Origin: an uncultured Flavobacterium sp. | GTDB taxonomy: Bacteria; Bacteroidota; Bacteroidia; Flavobacteriales; Flavobacteriaceae | Assembly (NCBI GenBank): GCA_937773775.1 | Contig: CALJVL010000008.1 | Location: forward strand, 62,001-126,000 | Reading direction: 5' to 3' | Length of the DNA stretch: 64,000 bases | Shown here: positions 1 to 7,317 of the stretch, piece by piece | Layout: each line of letters begins with the position of its first letter | Numbering within the stretch: the first letter of the stretch is position 1 | The notes under the pieces: generated by a model | What the model saw: only the letters and a program-made list of their open reading frames with translations | Database searches by the model: none | Told to the model about the DNA's origin: nothing | Position numbers and translations under genes: made by a program

Positions 1-45
1 TTTCGAGTGATTCCTCAATTGATAAATTAGGATTATTTTAATAAT

Positions 46-86
46 TCGAAAACGTTTTCGGTACTTCCGAAAACGTTTTTGTTTTC
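46..86. promoter_or_regulatory. Paired LacI-type operators (or a terminator hairpin) upstream of the sugar operon
   Basis: A perfect palindrome CGAAAACGTTTTCG at 47-60 is followed by a near-perfect copy, CGAAAACGTTTTTG, at 68-81. The centres are 21 bp apart, so both lie on the same DNA face. The core resembles LacI/CcpA-family operators. The two copies also pair with each other as a 14-bp hairpin followed by a T-rich run, so a terminator for a gene left of the window is the alternative. That each arm is itself palindromic favours operators. No regulator gene is visible in the window; it may lie just upstream. Confidence 0.6.
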
Positions 87-142
87 ATTACTTAATTAAT
101 TGGCGATTTTACAATTATATTTAAAAACTATAAATAAAATCG

Positions 143-1447
143 ATGAAATTAAAATTAAGTTTTTGGCAAATTATCAACATGAATGTTGGCTTTTTTGGAA
201 TTCAGTATAGTTTTGGTTTGCAACAAAGTGCTGTTAATCCGATTTATGATTTTCTAGGTGCTAGTCCTGATCAGTTGCCCATACTTAATCTTGCTGGGCC
301 ATTAACTGGATTATTGATACAACCCATTATTGGTGCAATGAGTGATAAGACTTGGTTGCCAAAATTTGGCGGGCGACGAAAACCTTATTTTTTTATTGGA
401 GCAATTCTATGCAGTATCGCTTTGTTTCTTTTCCCTTTCAGCAGTTCGTTATGGATGGCCGCAGGCCTACTTTGGGTATTAGATGCGGGAAATAATACCG
501 CGATGGAACCTTATAGAGCATTTATTGCAGATACACTAGAGCCAGCTCAACAGCCTACAGGTTTTCAAGCTCAAAGTTTCTTCACTGGTTTTGGGCAAAC
601 TTTGGCAAATGTTTCGCTATTTCTTTTTCCGTTAGTTTTTGTTGGTACAACTGGTAAATTACCAACTTGGGTTTTTGCCTCCTTTTTCCTCGGTGCTGTT
701 TGTTCTATTGGATCAGTTTGGTGGAGTTCCCATACTACCAAAGAAATACCTCCTACTGAAGAAGAATTACGAAAAATAAAAGAGGAGCCACTGCGAGTCT
801 TTACACCATTTACTGATATATTTTCCGCAATTAAAGAGATGCCAAAAGTGATGTGGCAACTATCGTTGGTTTATTTATTTCAGTGGTATGCCTTGTTTTG
901 TTATTGGCAGAACTCATCAAAAAGCATTGCGTTATCTGTCTGGAATACGACTCCGCAAAAAAACATGAAGCTATATGGTGAAGCCGTTAGTTGGACCGGT
1001 TTAGTCAACGGCTGGTATAATATAGTAACTTTTTTATGTGCTTTTGGATTGGTTTATTTTGCGAGAAAATATTCGCCAAAGATGGTGCACTTTACTTGTT
1101 TAATCTTAGCAGCAGTCGGTTTTTTAATCTTTCCAAATATTGAAAATAAATACTTGTTATTTCCCGCTATAACTGGTTTTGGAATTGGATGGGCAAGTAT
1201 GATGGGGATTCCTTATCTAATGGTTATCAACAACATTCCAAAAGAACGTTACGGGGTCTATATGGGTATAATCAATATGATGATTGTAATTCCTATGTTT
1301 ATTCAAACGATAACTTTTGGATACGTGCTCAAAAATTTCTTAAACAATGACCCTCGACTAGCGATTAGTTTTGCTGGGGTGTTATTGCTTATTAGTGCGG
1401 GCTGTACATTGCTTATTAACACCAAGAAAGAAGAAGTAAGTGAATGA
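143..1447 (+). CDS. MFS/GPH-type disaccharide transporter (SLC45/sucrose-carrier-like)
   Basis: A 434-residue inner-membrane carrier with about 12 hydrophobic segments. The loop between helices 2 and 3 carries GGRRKP (residues 76-81), like the GRRRP loop of the SLC45/plant sucrose carrier group, and a following LDAGNNTAMEPYRA stretch matches the helix-4 region of that group. It is first in an operon with a GH100-like glycosidase and a sugar kinase, so it probably imports sucrose or another glucoside by proton symport. The substrate is inferred from context. Its stop overlaps the next gene by 8 nt. The LacI-type palindromes upstream suggest sugar-responsive control. Confidence 0.85.
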   Translation: MKLKLSFWQIINMNVGFFGIQYSFGLQQSAVNPIYDFLGASPDQLPILNLAGPLTGLLIQPIIGAMSDKTWLPKFGGRRKPYFFIGAILCSIALFLFPFSSSLWMAAGLLWVLDAGNNTAMEPYRAFIADTLEPAQQPTGFQAQSFFTGFGQTLANVSLFLFPLVFVGTTGKLPTWVFASFFLGAVCSIGSVWWSSHTTKEIPPTEEELRKIKEEPLRVFTPFTDIFSAIKEMPKVMWQLSLVYLFQWYALFCYWQNSSKSIALSVWNTTPQKNMKLYGEAVSWTGLVNGWYNIVTFLCAFGLVYFARKYSPKMVHFTCLILAAVGFLIFPNIENKYLLFPAITGFGIGWASMMGIPYLMVINNIPKERYGVYMGIINMMIVIPMFIQTITFGYVLKNFLNNDPRLAISFAGVLLLISAGCTLLINTKKEEVSE

Positions 1448-2615
1448 TTTAAATTATAAGAAGGCGATTGAATTACTGCAAAAGGCATCCTCGTCTGAGG
1501 GTTTTTTGGCCAGTGCTCAAGACATTTCAAATTATAAAAGGGTGTGGGCTCGTGATGGGGTCATCTGTGGATTGGCGGCTTTAGCGTCTGGTGATGAAGA
1601 GCTGATTGAGACCTTCCATAAAACGCTGGTCACATTAGCAGTTAATCAACATCACAACGGAACTATTCCGTCTAATGTCATGACTAACGGAGATATTGAT
1701 GAAGTCAGTTATGGAGGATTGGCTGGTAGAGTTGATTCCGTTACTTGGTTTGTTATAGGTATTTGTCAATATGCTTTTTATAAGAAGGACCCCAGTTTCG
1801 TAAAAAAATACGAAGAGAATATTCAAAAATGTTTACAGCTTTTGGAAGCTTGGGAATTTAACAACAAAGGTCTTTTGTATGTGCCACTATCAGGAAACTG
1901 GGCTGATGAGTACATTACAGAAGGTTATGTTTTATATGATCAACTACTTCGGATTTGGGCATTGAAAAGCTACAATCATTTTGCGGATGACTTCACTATC
2001 TCAAGTAAAATCGAAAAAATTAGTGAGCAAATTGAAATTAATTTTACTCCGAACTCTGTAGGTGAAAAGTACCATGAAAGAGCGTATAATGAAATAAATA
2101 TTAAAGATTTTATGCCTTGCTCTTTTTCGCCAGCCGGCTATAAAATGCAGTTCGATGCTTTTGCAAATTCATTGGCTTTGTATTTGAACATTGGTTCGGA
2201 AGAATTTCAAAAAAGTACTTTAGAATATTCAATCGCGCTTAAAAACGAAATGCCCTTACATTTATTACCGGCATTTTGGCCACCAATAGAAGAAACGGAC
2301 ATCGATTGGAACTTACTTAAAAACAATTGCAAATACGAATTCCGTAACTATCCGAATGAATTTCATAATGGTGGTAGTTGGTCCATGGTTAATGGGTTTT
2401 ATGGATTGGGATTGTTGTCTAAAGAAAAAAAACAAGAGGCGTCTGAAGTTTTGGAAGCAATGAATGCTGCAAACGCAGTTGAGAATTATAGTTTTTATGA
2501 AAACTTCAACAGCCAAACGAAGCAACCAAACGGGGTAGCTTTTTGCACTTGGAGTGCGGCAGCTGCGATAATGTTGTATCAAAGTATTAATAGTAACTTT
2601 AAATTTTTAGTATAA
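1440..2615 (+). CDS. (alpha/alpha)6-barrel glycosidase, GH100/amylo-glucosidase-like; probable cytoplasmic invertase
   Basis: A 391-residue protein without a signal peptide. The N-terminal VWARDG (residues 35-40), the central GNWADEY (152-158) and the C-terminal HNGGSW (309-314) fit the acid-containing loops of the (alpha/alpha)6 glycosidases, the last resembling GH100 neutral invertases. It starts with GTG and overlaps the transporter by 8 nt, so translation is probably coupled. Between a disaccharide carrier and a PfkB kinase, sucrose hydrolysis to glucose and fructose is the best guess. An alpha-1,6-glucosidase or other alpha-glucosidase cannot be excluded. The fold is more certain than the substrate. 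Confidence 0.7.
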   Translation: MNDLNYKKAIELLQKASSSEGFLASAQDISNYKRVWARDGVICGLAALASGDEELIETFHKTLVTLAVNQHHNGTIPSNVMTNGDIDEVSYGGLAGRVDSVTWFVIGICQYAFYKKDPSFVKKYEENIQKCLQLLEAWEFNNKGLLYVPLSGNWADEYITEGYVLYDQLLRIWALKSYNHFADDFTISSKIEKISEQIEINFTPNSVGEKYHERAYNEINIKDFMPCSFSPAGYKMQFDAFANSLALYLNIGSEEFQKSTLEYSIALKNEMPLHLLPAFWPPIEETDIDWNLLKNNCKYEFRNYPNEFHNGGSWSMVNGFYGLGLLSKEKKQEASEVLEAMNAANAVENYSFYENFNSQTKQPNGVAFCTWSAAAAIMLYQSINSNFKFLV

Positions 2616-2616
2616 A

Positions 2617-3552
2617 TTGGAAAAAGAAATAGATATTATATGCGCAGGAGAAGTGCTAATTGATTTTATAGGGCACGAAGTAAACACTTCGATAACCAGA
2701 ACAAAAGATTACCACCGTTTTCTGGGTGGCTCGCCTACAAATGTAGCTGTAAATGCGGCAAGATTGGGGTTGAAGTCGGTATTGGTTGCTACTTGTGGTC
2801 AGGACGGTTTGGGAGACTACATTGTGAGAAAACTGAATGCTAACGATGTCGTAACTTCTTATGTGCGGAAATCAGAAAATGAACCCACTTCTATAATATT
2901 AGTGTCGAAATCAACAAGTACGCCAGATTTTATAGCCTATAGAGAAGCGGATTGTCAAATTGACCAAAGTCAAATTCCGCAAGAGTTGCTAGAGAATGCT
3001 AAAATCTTTCATACCAGCTGTTTCGCCTTGAGCAAAAATCCGGCTAGAACCACTATATTGGCAAGCGCTAAAAAAGCAAAGGCCTTAGGATTACAAACGA
3101 GTATAGATATTAATTTTTCCGAGAGGATTTGGCCTGATAGAGAAGAGGCTAAAGCGGTGCTGAAAGAATACTTATCGACGGATCCATTTGTTAAGCTCAG
3201 TGAAGACGATTGTTATAGACTTTTTGCGGAAGCAAAAACGGAAGATTTTATTTTTGAATATTTTCATGGTCTAGGAGCATCAACAATATGTCTGACAAAG
3301 GGAAAAGACGGTGTTGTTTTGTCAAGTTTAGAACACGGAATGTTTCATCAGAAAGCTATGCTTGTTCATGATATAAAAGATACGACTGGTGCCGGAGATG
3401 CATTTTGGACCGGTTTTTTATATGCCCAACTGTTAAATAAAAACTTAGAAGAAACAATTACGATTGCCCAAAAATTAGCAGTATTAAAACTTCAAAATGT
3501 AGGTAGATTACCTGAAGGTATTAATATTCAAGAATATTTAAATATTGATTAA
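2617..3552 (+). CDS. PfkB-family carbohydrate kinase, probable fructokinase
   Basis: A 311-residue ribokinase-like enzyme. The N-terminal glycine-rich signature GGSPTNVAVNAARL (37-50) and the C-terminal DTTGAGDAFWTG (255-266), with catalytic base Asp261, are both intact. The start is TTG, one base after the TAA of the glycosidase gene, which indicates a coupled operon. Following a probable invertase, phosphorylation of released fructose at C6 is the likely role, feeding glycolysis. Other hexoses or 2-keto-3-deoxygluconate are possible substrates of this family; the assignment rests on context. Confidence 0.85.
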   Translation: MEKEIDIICAGEVLIDFIGHEVNTSITRTKDYHRFLGGSPTNVAVNAARLGLKSVLVATCGQDGLGDYIVRKLNANDVVTSYVRKSENEPTSIILVSKSTSTPDFIAYREADCQIDQSQIPQELLENAKIFHTSCFALSKNPARTTILASAKKAKALGLQTSIDINFSERIWPDREEAKAVLKEYLSTDPFVKLSEDDCYRLFAEAKTEDFIFEYFHGLGASTICLTKGKDGVVLSSLEHGMFHQKAMLVHDIKDTTGAGDAFWTGFLYAQLLNKNLEETITIAQKLAVLKLQNVGRLPEGINIQEYLNID

Positions 3553-3573
3553 TAAATTATTAAAAGTAAATAC

Positions 3574-4797
3574 ATGCAAGTAATGAAGAAAAACACGGTC
3601 AAATTAGCAATGTATCTGAATTATTTTGTTTTTGCAATCCTTCTTAATAGTGTTGGGATTGTAATTTTAAAAGCTCAAAAGAATTACGGGGTTGATGAAT
3701 TGCAAGCTAGTATTTTGGAAGCATTTAAGGATTTGCCAATTGCGATTGTCTCTTTTTTGATCGCTTCGTTTTTGCCAAGAATAGGCTATAAACGAGCGAT
3801 GCTTATAGGATTGGCTTTAGTCTCGGTTGCTTGTATCAGTATGTATTTTGGAAATTCATTTGACACGGCTAAATTACTTTTTGCCACTGTCGGAGTTTCT
3901 TTTGCATTGATAAAGGTTTCAGTTTACTCCCTTATTGGGACTGTAACAGAAAACCAAAAAGAACATAACAGTTTGATGAGTAGTATTGAAGGGGTATTCA
4001 TGATTGGTATCGCTTTGGCTTATTTTTTATTTCCAGCTTTTAATTCAGAAACAGATCCTGATGCATGGTTAAATGTATATTGGCTTTTAGCTGGAATTTC
4101 GTTATTGTCATTTGGTTTTTTATTTTTTACGAAGTTTGAAATTGAAACCGAAATCCCTGGAGTAGATTTAGCTGATGATTTCAAACAAATGTTCAAGCTG
4201 TTTGCTAAACTGTTGACCGTTGTTTTTGTGATCAGCGCTTTTCTATTTGTAATGATAGAACAAGGAATTATGACTTGGTTGCCCACATTTAATGATAAGG
4301 TGTTGCACTTGCCAGAGAATATTAGCATCATGATGGCTAGTATTTTGGCAATTTCATTAGCTGTCGGAAGGCTTGTTGCCGGTGTAATCACTAAAACAAT
4401 AAACTGGATATGGGTTCTCAGCTTTTGTATCGTTATGGCAATGTTGCTTGTTATTTTTGTATTGCCCAAAACGGTAGGCTTAGAGGTCAAGGAAATTAAT
4501 TCGCTTAGTGATATTCCTTTAATAGGATTTGCGTTTCCGTTGGTTGGATTGTTTATAGCGCCAATATATCCTCTTTTAAATTCAGTTGTGTTAAGTGCCT
4601 TGCCTCAAAAATTACATAGCTCGATGACGGGCCTTATTGTTGTTTTTTCTGCTCTTGGCGGTACAGTGGGCTCCAGAGTTATAGGATACCTATTTAAAAA
4701 TGAAGGGCCTGAGAATGCATTTTATTACACTTTAATACCCATGGCCTTACTACTTGTTTCCTTCTTTATATTAAAAAAACTTACCTCTAAATTATGA
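3574..4797 (+). CDS. MFS transporter, possible trehalose or sugar permease
   Basis: A 407-residue 12-helix major facilitator. An alternative start is the Met at 3583 (MKKNT), which gives a more typical short N-terminus. The stop codon overlaps the start of the trehalase gene by 4 nt (ATGA), so the pair is translationally coupled and the carrier probably supplies the trehalase. It is not closely similar to the first carrier of the operon: it lacks the GGRRKP loop and looks nearer to the FucP/general sugar MFS branch. The substrate is an inference from gene order. Confidence 0.75.
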   Translation: MQVMKKNTVKLAMYLNYFVFAILLNSVGIVILKAQKNYGVDELQASILEAFKDLPIAIVSFLIASFLPRIGYKRAMLIGLALVSVACISMYFGNSFDTAKLLFATVGVSFALIKVSVYSLIGTVTENQKEHNSLMSSIEGVFMIGIALAYFLFPAFNSETDPDAWLNVYWLLAGISLLSFGFLFFTKFEIETEIPGVDLADDFKQMFKLFAKLLTVVFVISAFLFVMIEQGIMTWLPTFNDKVLHLPENISIMMASILAISLAVGRLVAGVITKTINWIWVLSFCIVMAMLLVIFVLPKTVGLEVKEINSLSDIPLIGFAFPLVGLFIAPIYPLLNSVVLSALPQKLHSSMTGLIVVFSALGGTVGSRVIGYLFKNEGPENAFYYTLIPMALLLVSFFILKKLTSKL

Positions 4798-6659
4798 AAA
4801 TTTCAGTAAACATAAACAAAGTATTTCGCGAGCTTTTAATGCAAGAAGATACAGATCAAGATAAGAAAATTACAAAGGATGATCATGGACCTAAAAGATT
4901 TGTTTTGGTTGATGAAAAAACTAAAGCCGAGAGTGTAATCGAGGGAACCTATCATTTGGCCAATTTGCTTCAGGAGTTAGCCTTGCTAAAAGAAGGTGAT
5001 AATGAGTTGGGGGAGCTTGATTCGAATCGCATTCAAGAGGAGCCTGTTGAACGAATTTCAAGAAAGATCAGAGATGATTATTGGAACGAACTTACTAGAA
5101 CTATTGATAAAAAGGGCTTGACGCAAATTCTCGAAGATGAAAAGACTTCAAACGAGATCCCAACGCTTTATGTTTCCGCTAAAGATAAGCAGGCTGTGAA
5201 GTATTTTCAGGACCTAGAAAAGGACCTAGGAAATTTTAAAGTCGGAGTTTTACTTAAAGCTTATTCTGACGAATATATAGAAACATTGAATACCAAGCCC
5301 GGTATTCTAGCTTTGGCACTCGAACAAAAAGCAGATAGTTTACAAGGGGTTCCTTTTGTAGTTCCAGGAGGAAGGTTTAACGAAATGTATGGTTGGGATA
5401 GTTACTTTATAGGCGTAGGACTGATTATCGATAAACAGTTAGACAAAGCAAAGGCCATAGCTGAAAATTTTAAATATCAAATTGTTCATTATGGAAAAAT
5501 TTTAAATGCCAATCGTAGCTATTATTTGACTAGAACGCAACCGCCACTGTATTCATCATTGTTAATCGAAATTGTAAAACAGGAAGTTCCCGACTTAAAA
5601 TGGTTGAAAAGCCACTTGGAAACGGTTATTGTGGAATACAACACTGTTTGGATGGTACAAGGAAAACGATTAACTGTTACTGGTTTAAACCGCTACAAGT
5701 CGGATGGTGTAGGCATGCCATTTGAGGTAGAGCCCGGACATTTTGATGATGTTTTAGAGCCATACGCGTTAAAATATAATCTACCTATCAGAGAATTCGA
5801 AAAGCGATATTTGAATAGAACTTTAGTTGACGCAGAACTTGATGAATACTTTGTTCATGACAGGAGTTTACGCGAAAGCGGACATGATACAACAAACAGA
5901 TTGATAAATACCTGCGCAAATTTGAATTCCGTAGATATAAATAGCTTTCTGTATAAATATGAAAAAGACATTGCTTATTTAATCAATGAATATTTTAATA
6001 ACGCTTTTCAGATGGATGATTTGCTACACACTTCGGAAGAGTGGATTCAGAAAGCAAATTTCAGAAGGGAAAAGATGGATGAATTATGTTGGAATAAAGA
6101 GTCAAGTATGTATTTTGATTACGATTTTGTAAATAAGAAACAATTTCCATTTGAAGCTGCGACTACATTCTTTCCTTTATGGGCTGGAATGTGCAGCGAG
6201 CATCAAGCAAAAAAACTAATGGAAGTAGCGCTACCTCAATTTATTAAAACAGGTGGAATTACGGGAAGTACAAAGGCGAGCAATGATAATTTTCCTGAGG
6301 ATGCACCGCAGAGGCAGTGGGATTATCCTTTTGGCTGGGCTCCGCATCAAATCCTACTTTGGGAGGGCTTAATCAACTATGATTTTTTTGAAAAAGCACA
6401 AGAAATGGTATATAGATGGCTTTGGTTGATTACGAAAAATGCCGTTGAGTATAATGGAACGATACCTGAAAAATTTGATTTGGAAATTAGTTCGCACAAA
6501 GTTTTTGCTGAGTACGGGAATGTTGGAACTGAATTTGACTACATTTCCAAGGAGGGGTTTGGTTGGGTAAATGCATCCTACCAATATGGATTACAGATTT
6601 TGGATGATAATTTAAAGCTAGAGCTAAATAAGTTGACTGTGCCGGAAGATTTGTTTTAA
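4794..6659 (+). CDS. GH37 alpha,alpha-trehalase, fungal neutral type with EF-hand-like loop
   Basis: A 621-residue cytoplasmic enzyme splitting trehalose into two glucoses. Trehalase signature 1, PGGRFNEMYGWDSY, begins near residue 191, and signature 2, QWDYPFGWAP, near 508. ESGHDTT (about 361) should hold the catalytic acid Asp, and AEYGN (about 572) the base region, both in the form typical of fungal neutral trehalases rather than E. coli TreA/TreF (ESGWD). There is no signal peptide. Residues 19-30 (DTDQDKKITKDD) followed by HGPK match the calcium-binding loop of yeast Nth1-type enzymes. It overlaps the MFS gene by 4 nt and is last in the operon. Confidence 0.93.
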   Translation: MKISVNINKVFRELLMQEDTDQDKKITKDDHGPKRFVLVDEKTKAESVIEGTYHLANLLQELALLKEGDNELGELDSNRIQEEPVERISRKIRDDYWNELTRTIDKKGLTQILEDEKTSNEIPTLYVSAKDKQAVKYFQDLEKDLGNFKVGVLLKAYSDEYIETLNTKPGILALALEQKADSLQGVPFVVPGGRFNEMYGWDSYFIGVGLIIDKQLDKAKAIAENFKYQIVHYGKILNANRSYYLTRTQPPLYSSLLIEIVKQEVPDLKWLKSHLETVIVEYNTVWMVQGKRLTVTGLNRYKSDGVGMPFEVEPGHFDDVLEPYALKYNLPIREFEKRYLNRTLVDAELDEYFVHDRSLRESGHDTTNRLINTCANLNSVDINSFLYKYEKDIAYLINEYFNNAFQMDDLLHTSEEWIQKANFRREKMDELCWNKESSMYFDYDFVNKKQFPFEAATTFFPLWAGMCSEHQAKKLMEVALPQFIKTGGITGSTKASNDNFPEDAPQRQWDYPFGWAPHQILLWEGLINYDFFEKAQEMVYRWLWLITKNAVEYNGTIPEKFDLEISSHKVFAEYGNVGTEFDYISKEGFGWVNASYQYGLQILDDNLKLELNKLTVPEDLF

Positions 6660-6734
6660 CCGTTATTTTTTTGGTGAAATTCGACATTTGTATTAGTTTT
6701 TTTTTAACTTTATCCTCAACTTAATTTTTCAAAG

Positions 6735-7169
6735 ATGACTGTAAATCAAATATTAAGCTCAAAAGGGAATGAAGTGTATTCAATAGTTTCAACTATTACA
6801 GTATATGACGCCATAAAAGTAATGGGTGAAAAAAACATTGGTGCAGTCTTGGTAATTGAAGACTCAGTGTTGAAAGGGGTTTTGTCTGAGAGAGATTATG
6901 CAAGAAAAATTGTTTTAAAAGACAAGTCTTCTAAAAAAACCTTAGTACATGAAATTATGACTACTGATATTATCACGGTCAAACCCACTGATAAATTAGA
7001 GTATTGCATGGAATTAATGACAACTAAAAGAGTTAGGCATTTACCAGTTGTTGAAAATAATATAGTTATGGGTATTATTTCGATAGGAGATGTTGTTATA
7101 GCCATTATTGAGATTCAAAAAGATACCATAAAACATTTAGAATCCTACATTAGCGGGAGCAATGCATAA
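6735..7169 (+). CDS. CBS-domain pair protein
   Basis: A 144-residue soluble protein made almost entirely of two CBS motifs (about 8-65 and 72-135), a Bateman module that binds adenine nucleotides. Typical elements are the GAVLVIEDSVLKGVLSERD turn in the first and VRHLPVVENNIVMGIIS in the second. No fused enzyme domain is present, so it probably acts as a nucleotide sensor for an unidentified partner. It stands alone, ending in a strong terminator before maeB. Confidence 0.85.
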   Translation: MTVNQILSSKGNEVYSIVSTITVYDAIKVMGEKNIGAVLVIEDSVLKGVLSERDYARKIVLKDKSSKKTLVHEIMTTDIITVKPTDKLEYCMELMTTKRVRHLPVVENNIVMGIISIGDVVIAIIEIQKDTIKHLESYISGSNA

Positions 7170-7192
7170 TTAAAAAATAAATTTATAAGTAT

Positions 7193-7226
7193 AAATAGCT
7201 GCCATTTAGTGCAGCTATTTTTTTTT
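7193..7226 (+). terminator. Rho-independent terminator after the CBS gene
   Basis: Perfect stem AAATAGCTGC (7193-7202) with GCAGCTATTT (7211-7220), an 8-nt loop, then a run of T residues to 7226. Confidence 0.9.
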
Positions 7227-7286
7227 CGTAAAACGAGTTTTTTATAAAAGAATAGTATAAAAGTATACTTTATAAACCAAGTCTTA

Positions 7287-7294
7287 TATCTTTG
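7287..7294 (+). promoter_or_regulatory. Bacteroidota -7 box (TATCTTTG) for maeB
   Basis: Matches TAnnTTTG exactly, 23 nt before the maeB ATG and just after the preceding terminator. No clear TTG -33 element is seen at the expected distance. Confidence 0.6.
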
Positions 7295-7317
7295 TGAGCT
7301 AGACAAAAACTAAAAAA

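Noticed and set aside
1-41. Possible C-terminus of an upstream gene (stops at 28-30 and 39-41)
   Set aside because: Too short to identify; either frame could be coding and neither matches a known terminus.
4020-4490. 156-residue minus-strand ORF inside the second MFS gene
   Set aside because: Low-complexity shadow of the coding frame with no domain; the plus-strand gene is clear.
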